The notes under the pieces are model-generated. The model saw only the letters and a list, made by a program, of their open reading frames with translations, searched no databases and was not told the DNA's origin. Shown here in pieces: positions 55,682-64,000 of a stretch of 64,000 nucleotides of DNA; the first letter of the stretch is position 1; each line of letters begins with the position of its first letter. This DNA is from Chiua virens (lineage: Eukaryota; Basidiomycota; Agaricomycetes; Boletales; Boletaceae): contig JAHNUO010000023.1 in NCBI GenBank assembly GCA_019787685.1, positions 62,001 through 126,000 on the forward strand. Direction: 5' to 3'. Both the position numbers and the translations under genes were made by a program.

Positions 55682-57014
55682 TGTTACACAAGAGTGTACT
55701 GCAACTAGTGACCAACAAGACTTGTCGAGAGCTCAGGCGGCGATGACTTACCCACACCTTATCTCAAGAAGTATAAGACCTACAGCTCAAGCGCTGAAGG
55801 TAATATATCCCAGCTGTAGTGCAATACTCAGGGGGATTGAAAGAAATAGAAAGAGGGTGAAGGAATGCGATTCCGTTCGACCCAGGGACAACACTGAGTT
55901 GGTGAACGACGAATAATGGTTTTTGAGTAGTCCGGGATGAATCCGGGGCGAATCCGGATTAAAATGGATAGAAAGGCGGACCCGGCAGTCCGATCTGGAT
56001 CGAGAAAATATGAGGAGAGCGAGAGAAAATGAACGTCGACCGAAAACGATGTGAGACAGATGCGCACGGGCAAAAGCTACTGTATTTTTGTCAATACAGT
56101 GAATTTATAGTCCTCGGGAATACCCTCAGACTTGTCCTAAGTAAGGATAATGATAAAAGAAGAAGGTTTTCGTACGGTATAAAGTTCAAGAGGCACCCGA
56201 ATGTCCCTGCAAGGGCTGCATGACATGGTCTAGCCAATGCTAAGTACGAATAAGGAGCATCAAAAATAAAATAAAAGAGTCTGAGGCAAAACGGGCGCGG
56301 ATACAGCAATCCGGATGAGTTCACACATGCAGACAGATCAGGATTGGGATCGGGTGATGACAGGGTGCGGAAACGTGCTATGCGAGCACAGGGAATACCT
56401 ATTCCCTACAGCACAGCAACATCCAGGTTAGGGAAGAGGGCACTTGTCTGCCAATGCTGAGGATCCTCGACTGTTAGTGAAAGGGCTCACACCAAGTGGA
56501 GACCAAGAAGTACGCTGAATTGTGCAGAACTAGTTAAGGGACATGGAAGTCACAAAGCAACTTATATATGTAAAGACCATGGATATAAAAGGAATCTATC
56601 TGGATATAGAAGGCATCCAGAAGGAGAAGCGGTGGTCCATGTGGTGAGCTATGTATGAATACAGGATGCTACCAAAAAGAGTCATCTGAAAGAGGAAGGT
56701 GGAGAGCCACAAGACGAATAAGGAAGCATATGTAAAAGGCAATGTGGTACTCCTACAGAGTGGATCAGGAATGAATCTGAGGAGCCCCAAGAGGAAGGAA
56801 TCATAGCCACTGATCAGGATTGCTCTTGAACCAGCTGCCAGTCATCGAAGAAGGAATCAAATGGTTGACATCTGGCCAAGTAAAGTAATTGTCTAAAGAA
56901 GGAAACCCATCGTGTAATGGTGTTTTGTAAGGAAGAAAAGAAAAAGAAAACATGCCATCTGATTCCTCTAGTGATGTAGCTGATAACCAATCCTCTATGG
57001 GAAAATCTGTAACA
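55682..57014 (-). repeat. Solo LTR (about 713 bp) in the Ty3 protease, itself split by another solo LTR
   Basis: Starts TGTTACACAAG, ends TCTGTAACA, with CATAG on both sides (55677-55681, 57015-57019). Its nested insert is 55795-56410. An inverted, truncated relative is 17023-17580. End sequence TGTTAC..GTAACA is shared with the inner chromovirus LTR, but the bodies differ. Confidence 0.8.
55795..56410 (-). repeat. Nested solo LTR, 616 bp
   Basis: Ends TGAAGGTAATATAT and ATTCCCTACA; minus-strand reading starts TGTAGGGAATAGGTATTCCC, a hairpin. Flanks GCGC (55791-55794) and GCAC (56411-56414) are a 4-bp duplication altered at a CpG. Comparison with 17023-17580 shows that removing it restores a continuous sequence. 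Confidence 0.75.
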
Positions 57015-57019
57015 CATAG

Positions 57020-58649
57020 ACTCCAGAGCAACCTGATATTTCATAGACATGGGCTTTGCAAAGTGCCATCATTTCCCTGTTACTCAGCTGGAGAAACCCC
57101 TTTCTGTCAGCAATGTGGACAGAACCCACAACAAAGCTGGGGAAATACACTTCAAGGTCAAGGTGACCTTACGCTACTGCAATGTTGAAAATGTTTGAGA
57201 ACTCTTTATCATAAACTGCAGATCTCAGAACGTCATTCTGGGGATCCCCTGGTTGATCAACATCAACCCCACCATTGGCTGGGCCCAAGGATAGGTAACT
57301 ATTCCCAACAGGGTCGCTGCACTGTGACACAACTTGCCTATAGTCAAAGCCCAGAGATATCTGGTACACTACTTCAAATACGACCATCAGGACGGTCTCC
57401 ACTGTCACCTGGAGAAATACTTCTCTATTGCCTTTCCTGACAACCCACATATCATCAACAAAAGATTACCCTTTCAATGGAGCTCGCTGCTGCCGTGAGA
57501 AAGGAGAAACCCAAACTTTCCCCACAATTTGCTGCCTACTCCTCCATCTTCAAAGAGCCCTCCAACACCTTCATCCCACCCTTGTGTGACTTTGACCATA
57601 CCATTGACCTCAAGGAGACATTCTCTCCCTGCCGCACTAAAGCCTACCCTCTCAACCTGACAGAATGCTCCGCTTGCCTCCACTTTATTGAGGAACATAT
57701 GAAGAAGGGGACCATTCATCCTTCAAAATCCCCTCAGGCGGCCCCTTTCTTTGTCAACAAGAAAGACAGCAAGCTACACCCCTGTCAGGACTACTGCTAC
57801 CTCAATGAGCATACAGTCAAGAACGCATATCCCCTCCCCCTCATCTCGGATTTAATGGATTGTCTCAAGGACTCCACTATCTTTACCAAGATGGATATCC
57901 AATGAAGATTCAACAACATCCACATCAAGGACAGCAACCAATGGAAGGCCGCCTTCATCACTCCCTTTGGGCTCTTCAAACCCCTCATCATGTTCTTTGG
58001 AATGTACAATGGTTCCCTGACCTTCCAGGCCTTCATGGATCACATCTTTGGTGACATGATTGTGGAAGGATGGCTGATGATCTACATGGATGATCTTTTA
58101 ATTCACAGCAATGACCTCACACTCCACAAAGATTGTACCCGCCGTGTCCTCATGAGAATGCAAGAACACCAGTTACACTTAAAGCTTGAAAAGTGCTCAT
58201 TTAACATCTCAGATGTTGAGTACCTCAGGATGGTTATCAAGGACAGTGTTGTCCAGATGGACCCCACCAAGCTCTCTGCCATTCGTGACTGGGAGAGCCC
58301 CATCTCTGTCAGGGAAGTCCAATTGTTCATCAGTTTCTGCAACTTTTACCGTAAGTTCATTCTGAACTTCTTCGAGATCACCTGCCCCCTCCACGCCCTC
58401 ACTCAAAAGATGTCTGAGTGGCAATGGGGCCCCAAACAGCAATATGCCTTTCAATCCCTCAAGAATTTGTTGCTTTTGAACCTGGTCCTCTACATGCTGG
58501 ACCCCTCATAGCCTTTCAAGGTCATGACCTCTCTCATCGCCTTGGGAGCTGTCTTGATGCAGGCAGACTCCAACAGGGACCTGCATCCCTGTACCTACTT
58601 CTCAGAGACATTTTCTCCCGCAGAACACAACTACGATATCTACAATTGT
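57020..58649 (+). pseudogene. Protease end and reverse transcriptase of the decayed Ty3 element
   Basis: Protease continues with D-S-R-A-T-stop-YFIDMGFAKC, where Gly codons of the DSGATG active site became Arg and stop, then SQNVILGIPWLI. The RT frame (57477-58511) has HPCQDYCYLNEHTVKNAYPL, KMDIQ-stop-RFNNI, FFGMYNGSLTFQAFMDHIF and YMDD in LMIYMDDLL. RNase H starts after another stop ([12 protein letters not shown], first Asp lost) and breaks off at 58649 in NYDIYNCE where a GC-rich repeat begins. RNase H end and integrase are missing. Confidence 0.8.
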
Positions 58650-58860
58650 GAGTAGTAATGTGCAAGGCTTGGGCTCAAGCCCTGAGCCCTGCCTGACCTG
58701 GCCCCTGAAGCCTGAGCCTGGCCTGGCCCTTCTCAAGGCCTTATCGGGCTCTGGGCTCGGGCTTCCATTTTGGTTGACCTTTGGCCTGGGCCTAAGCCTG
58801 GGCTTGCAACTGTATAGTTAAGTAGCCACCGGACCCACGGTCTTGGCCAAATATAGCACT
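58650..58860. repeat. GC-rich GCCTGAGCC-type repeat, possible MITE
   Basis: Dense CAAGCC/GGGCTT/GAGCC motifs with TGTGCAAGGCTTGGGCT near the left and AGCCTGGGCTTGCAACTGTA near the right, roughly inverted. No clean target duplication; it truncates the Ty3 RNase H. Confidence 0.45.
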
Positions 58861-58905
58861 TCGCTTGTTCTTACCCCACTCATCCCCATATAGTACAAGC
58901 TTGGC

Positions 58906-59817
58906 ATGGAAAATGAAAAGTCTCAACCAAAGCGGACTGGGGCTCTGTTGGCTAAACTACATGATCAAGACAATGCAGCCACACCTGAGCTTCATTCCCA
59001 CCAACATGCTCCTGATGTGGCAAGCATTTCTGTCCTCCACAACGACCCAGTAGACCTGACACACCCCACAGACAAAAGTCCACCACCACTACCCAACCAC
59101 AAATGCAAGACTGGCCTGTGTGCTAACAATCAATGTCATGGTCACAATCAAGATTCAAGTGATGGAGATAAGAGTTCACTGCCAAAGGAAGTGGGGTCAC
59201 ACAAATGGTGTATGTTCCACTCGTAATCCTTCTTCATTTCACTGACTCTCCATCTATAGTCTCGAAAAGGCATGCCAGAAGGGCCAGAACATCCAATCTG
59301 CCACTCAGACCACTTGAGGGGATCACGATGGTGAGTACCATGACTTTCTTATATTATCTACTAACTCATTGACTTGAAACAGTCCCGACATCTACAATAC
59401 CACGGGACATGACTGACGCAGCTGGCCTCCTTGAGGACATCGAGGTCGTTGGCATCAATGAACTACCAGCACGGGAAAACCGTACCTACGACATCGACGA
59501 GTTTTTCTCGCCCATTTACCTCGACGATAATGGCAAGAAGCTACATAAATGCAAACTTTGCTCGTAAGTGACTTAATCCAGTGTTTGTAACTCACATTTA
59601 ACAGATGTTTAGGATGTGCACACATGTAGTAGTACTTGTCCCAGACATATCCACGTTGCAGCATCATACAGAGTGGCATCACTGGGATGCATACTTAGCC
59701 TGGGCAGAAGCAAATGGATTCAAGTCCATGCTTCCCAAAGACACAAAAGAGTGGAAAGAAAATAGCTCAGGTACCCAGCAGCAAAGCCAGTTGGATACTC
59801 ACCTGCCACTGTCCTAA
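58906..59817 (+). pseudogene. Decayed gene fragments with a possible BED-like zinc finger
   Basis: First piece MENEKSQPKRTGALLAKLHD...HKCKTGLCANNQCHGH. After apparent introns comes DIEVVGINELPARENRTYD, then FFSPIYLDDNGKKLHKCKLC and, in another frame, STLQHHTEWHHWDAYLAWAE. The Cys pair followed by His residues resembles a BED-type finger of transposon proteins, but the match is weak. Leads into the Helitron helicase on the same strand. Confidence 0.3.
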
Positions 59818-62148
59818 CTGAAGGGGAGAATGAAATCCACTCCTATCTTGATGCCAGATACATATCATCCACTCAAGCCTGTCACAACATCTTTGAATTC
59901 CCCATGCATATGGAATGGCCCACTGTCTACCATTTACCTATCCATCTTCCTGGTCATCAGTTTGTGATTTTCCAAGCTGAAGCAGAGATTGAGAATGTGG
60001 TCAACAATGTCAAGGACACTCAACTACTTGGATGGTTCAAAGCCAATGAAGACCCTGACCTCATTGCTGCTGGAGCACATAATCATCTCTATCAAGATTT
60101 TCCCAAGCATTTCGTTTGGAACAAAGGTTGTGCTGTTTGGATGGTTTGTCAAAGATACAAGGCCATTGGACACATGTACTCTATTTCTGCCGGTGAAGCA
60201 TTTTACTTGCGTCTTCTACTCACAGTGATCAAAGGTGAGATAAATCATTATGAGTTTGTGAAATAACATTCATATCTTCTCATTAATAGGTACTACATCC
60301 TATGAAGATCTTTGTACTGTTGAGGGTCATTTGCATGAGAATTTCAAAGAGGCCTGTCGTGCACATGGGCTTTTGCAAGATGACAGGGAATGGCTTTTAT
60401 GCTTAGAGGAGGCAGCCCACTTCAAGACAGGCTATCAGCTACACCATTTGTTCATTGTCATTCTGGTCCATTGTTCTCCTGTGGATCCTCATTGATTATG
60501 GGAAGCCTCAAAGGATCATCTATGTGATGACCTTGCACGTCAACTCATTCGTATCTTTAACATCATTGAGCCCAATCAGGAGCAAATCCATTACTATGGG
60601 TTGCATCTCATAGACCAAGAACTCAGAAAACATGGAAAAGGATTGGAAAACTTCCCTTCCATGCCTAGATCACAGAATGACTGGGGCCGTCACAGAGGAA
60701 ACCAACTTATCTTTGAACAAAGAAATTACAACAGAGAAGAACAACAAGAACAAGTTGACAGAGGACTTCCCACTCTCAATCCTCAACAGATCACTCTTTA
60801 TGATGCTGTCATAGATAGTGTTCTCAACTCCCATGGATCTTCTTTCTTTCTGCACAGTGGTGGTGGATGTGGAAAGACCTATTTGGCCAAACTTATTGCT
60901 GCTGGTGTTCGTGCAAGAGACATGATTGTTCTTTGTGTGGCCTCTACTGGTCTGGCAGCTCTTCTCCTTCCTGGTGGTCGCATTGCACATTCACATTTCA
61001 AAATTCCCATTCCCTGTCATGAGCAAAGCACATGTAGCATCAAAAAGAATGATCCCATTCATGAACTTCTCAAAGACACCTCTCTTATCATTTGGGATGA
61101 GGCAGCCTCTCAGCATCATTTCATTGTGGAGACTGTGGATCATACTCTTCATGACCTGTTGGATCAGCCCAACCATCCATTTGGAGGAATTACAATTCTA
61201 TTCAGTGGAGATTTCAGGCAAACACTTCCTGTTATCTTACATGGCTCAAGAGAACAAATCATCCCAGCCACTCTTACCCACTCCAATCTATGGCCAAGAA
61301 TGAACATTCATTATCTTCACCAAAACATGCGTCTAGGTCAAGATCCAGAGTCTGATGAATGGGCCCAACAACTATTGCAGATAGGTGTAAAAGATGGAGA
61401 TATAATGCTTCCCGAGCACATGCGTTGTGGCGACACTATGGCATCCCTTATCAATGCCCTTTACTCCCAACTTCTCACCCAAGATGAGCACCTTCCTGAT
61501 CAATATTTTCTGGATTGTACCATTCTCAGTCCCAGGAATGAACAAGTCCATGAAGTCAATGCCACCATTCTAGGCTCTGTTGCACCTCAGGAAAAGCTCA
61601 TATACCTCAGTGCAGACTCTGTGACAGAGCCACAATACGAGTACATCCAACCAAAAGTCCTCAATACCTTTAGCCCCTCTAGATTTCCCCTTCACAAGCT
61701 GGAGCTTAAAACTAGAGCACCACTCATGCTGTTGCGCAATCAGGATCCCATGAATGGTCTTTGCAATGGTACTCGCTTGAGACTCCTCAGGTCTACTTGC
61801 CGGATTCTGGAGTGTAGAGTGTTAGGTGGAGATAATGCCAACAATGTGGTCTTCATTCCCCGCATGGCCCTTGACTCTGGCCTTCAAGATTCTCCCATTC
61901 CTTTCTGTTGTCTGCAATTTCCTGTTCATCTAGCCTATGCCATGACAATCAATAAATCACAAGGTCAGACAGTCAAGCATGTTGGGTTGAATTTGAGCTC
62001 TTCTGTTTTCTCTCATGGACAACTTTATGTTGCTTTGTCATGTTGTACTCATCCCAGAAACATAAAAATTCTTTTTCCTCATGGTCAAGAAAATTCAAAA
62101 GCTACCAATGTTGTTTGGACTGAAGTATTTAGAACTTTGAACATTTGA
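59790..62148 (+). pseudogene. Helitron Rep/helicase, C-terminal part with PIF1-like helicase
   Basis: Reading starts YSPATVLTEGENEIHSYLDA (start outside or lost) with VYHLPIHLPGHQFVIF and a canonical intron 60235-60289. The region GTTSYEDLCTVEGHLHENF is typical of the segment before the helicase. A TGA at 60493-60495 (PVDPH-stop-LWEA) fits CGA. The helicase then runs uninterrupted: SGGGCGKTYL (Walker A), LIIWDEA (Walker B), FSGDFRQTLPV, YLHQNMRLG, INKSQGQTVKHV and LYVALSC. The HUH replication-initiator domain needed to cut and join the element is not visible upstream. The remaining helicase has all motifs I checked. Confidence 0.85.
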
Positions 62149-62304
62149 TATACACCTCTTCAAATTTCCATACTATAATCTTTGTACTTATTGGCTGTGT
62201 ACTTATATCTCCAATGTACACCTTACATAAAACCAAGAATTTACATTGTCCCCACCATTTGAACCTTCAATTGAACCTGCTTATGTCTCACTACAATGTG
62301 ACTA

Positions 62305-62655
62305 CAAATTCGACTACACGAGTCTACATCTGATTTTTGTGCAAATACTCAAATGAAACCATGCTGATAATTTACCTGGACTCAGACGATCTCAGACTAC
62401 TACTACAAACAAACAAAAATAATGTTTTACTTGAATATTGCCACCTTTGCATTGACACAAGACTGCCACAACATGTGCCAGTTACCCAACTTCGCTCAAC
62501 CCTTCCTGGATTTTAATTTCACTCGGGTATCTTTGTTGTACTGTTGATCATAAATTTGACTACTTGAGTCTACATTTGAATGTTGTACATACTTGAATAC
62601 TCAAATAAAATAAAACCTTGCTCATAATTTCCGTTGACTCAGATAATCCACTACC
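62305..62655 (+). repeat. Direct duplication downstream of the Helitron helicase
   Basis: A block with GACTACNNGAGTCTACAT, ATACTCAAAT, ACC.TGCT.ATAATTT and ACTCAGA..ATC occurs at about 62305-62400 and again at about 62547-62655. The region 62149-62940 is otherwise AT-rich and gene-free. Confidence 0.6.
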
Positions 62656-62975
62656 TACTCAACTTTACAACCCCCCAAAAAATAACCTTAAGAGGCAACG
62701 ACGAGGGTGAAATGCCTCGTGGGCTTGTTAATATCTTTCAGGCCATACAATGAAGACAGACATATGTGAGAATTTCACCCATGGTGAACATGCTAAGAGA
62801 CAGAAATGTCGCAGACCTGGCATGAGCGGGAATGTATGAAAACAAGCACCAAATATTCGGACCACACGCAATTGATAGAATATGTATATAGTCGAGACTT
62901 GAGACTCACCCACGTAAAAAGTGAGGTATTATGTGAAAATCATATCAGTCAGTGGTAAATATGTGCGTGCATGGG

Positions 62976-64000
62976 CGCATCCCCGCCTGTGTCGGGGATG
63001 CGGCCATCTGTGTACAACTTACACATACAGATGAGGCAACAAATTGGAATAATGGTGCGTAAAATGGTGTACATGCGCCATGGTCAGAACATATGAGGCA
63101 CAAATCCCACCACCTGCGGGAATCCATGCATGAAAGAGAAAAACCCATAATATATGGTTATCTATCATGATGAATATCAGATATGATATCTGAGTCGCTA
63201 CTTCAAATTGTTGTCCACTAAATATAATACACCTGATAGATAGTGTGACGACGTATCAGATATACCTTGGTATCTCTGACAATACAGATATTGTATCTGC
63301 TTGGATTTGCACATTTATGTGAAAGCTGAGTAGGCGACTTGATAGCACTGATATGATATGTTTCTCAAAACGGTGTTTGATGTCCATCTTTGACATTTGT
63401 GGTATAATATGTCTTGTGTGCAGTTGACATACATATGTACGTGATACCATGTGTGTCTGAGAATAAACCATGTCGTATGTGATGGTTCAAACTATAATGA
63501 TAAAAATCCATCCATCAGTGATCCCCATGACATAAAATGGCGTTGTTTGATAGAGTGTGGTTATCTAAATCACATGGACTTTGCGGATCTTTCAAACATG
63601 ACACATATAGATGTACGCAATCCCGCATATGGCGGGTATGCGAGTAATAAATGGACGAACAATTATGTCATTAGATAGCCGCATTTGCGTCTGTGGCGGG
63701 TATGCGATGTTTCGGGACAATGACTCAGTATTGCGATGTACAATTACAACACAAACGAGCAATGGGAAATAAAGTGACATTCAATATCGCATTGCCGCCA
63801 TGTGTGGGAATGCGGACAAAAGATGTACAGTTACAACACAATCGAGCAATGTGGAATAAAATGACATTCAACATCGCATTGCCGCCATGTGTGGGAATGC
63901 GTGACAAAATGTGTCAATATTCAATATCGCATTCCCGCTATGTGTGGGAATGCGGACAATATGTGTCAAATATGTGTCCGCATTCCCACACATAGCGGGA
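62976..64000. repeat. Array of GCAT-CCCGC hairpins, partly in 87-bp tandem units
   Basis: Imperfect palindromes of about 28 bp with core CGCATNCCCGCNATGTGTGGGAATGCG occur at 62976-63003, 63616-63642, 63680-63706, 63788-63815, 63875-63901 and 63928-63955, and reversed at 63979-64000. The copies at 63788 and 63875 lie in two tandem units that share ACAACACAA.CGAGCAATG. No gene is seen in this stretch. Confidence 0.75.

Noticed and set aside
63600..64000. CRISPR-like array
   Set aside because: Repeats are palindromic, irregularly spaced and the unit is tandem; no spacers of uniform length, and the genome is eukaryotic.

Overview
The window looks like an accessory, transposon-dominated stretch of an agaricomycete (basidiomycete) fungal genome. 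The reasons are the spliceosomal introns of about 50 bp with GT..AG ends, the KDZ transposase next to a TET/JBP-type oxygenase, TNP2 (CACTA-like) and PIF/Harbinger transposases, chromoviral and other Ty3 elements, a tyrosine-recombinase (DIRS-order) retrotransposon, and CpG-to-TpG decay throughout. I see no ordinary housekeeping gene, rRNA, tRNA or CRISPR array. Species cannot be named from the sequence alone.

Left part (1-17,580) is a three-level nest. A decayed tyrosine-recombinase retrotransposon (RNase H tail at 3-527, recombinase at 604-1614, split direct repeats at 1712-1865 and 16869-17022) is interrupted by a Ty3 element (1923-16548, 415-bp LTRs). That element is itself interrupted within the 3' end of pol by a younger, apparently complete chromodomain Ty3 element (8306-15997, 722-bp LTRs, CTATC target duplication). 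The inner element has a Tf1-like self-priming signature and a third ORF with two zinc knuckles after pol.

Middle part (17,581-47,560): a 2.3-kb minisatellite built on an 80-88 bp GGGCCC-rich unit; a Zn2Cys6-like/coiled-coil gene; a TET/JBP-like 2OG-Fe(II) oxygenase pseudogene tail-to-tail with a KDZ transposase pseudogene; an apparently intact three-exon TNP2 transposase ending 21 bp from the end of a convergent intact five-exon gene of 162 aa that carries a Tc1 element in intron 1; an intact seven-exon gene of 618 aa with a solo LTR in intron 1; and several degraded genes of families without known function, including a second Zn2Cys6-like/coiled-coil gene.

Right part (47,560-58,650) mirrors the left minisatellite in inverted orientation. 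It has been cut into pieces by a hAT-like MITE (8-bp duplication), a solo LTR carrying an internally deleted Tc1 element, a complete-ended PIF/Harbinger element (TTA duplication, transposase plus Myb/SANT-like gene), and a decayed Ty3 element whose protease is split by a solo LTR that is itself split by another solo LTR. The last part holds the helicase half of a Helitron (59.8-62.1 kb) and an array of GCAT..CCCGC hairpins up to the window end.

A single mutational theme links the region. Most nonsense codons are TGA where CGA fits the frame, lost catalytic arginines in the recombinase are Cys/His, and nine of the ten LTR-pair differences I counted are transitions at CpG. This fits methylated, decaying repeats, in a window that also carries a relative of the enzymes that oxidise methylated DNA.
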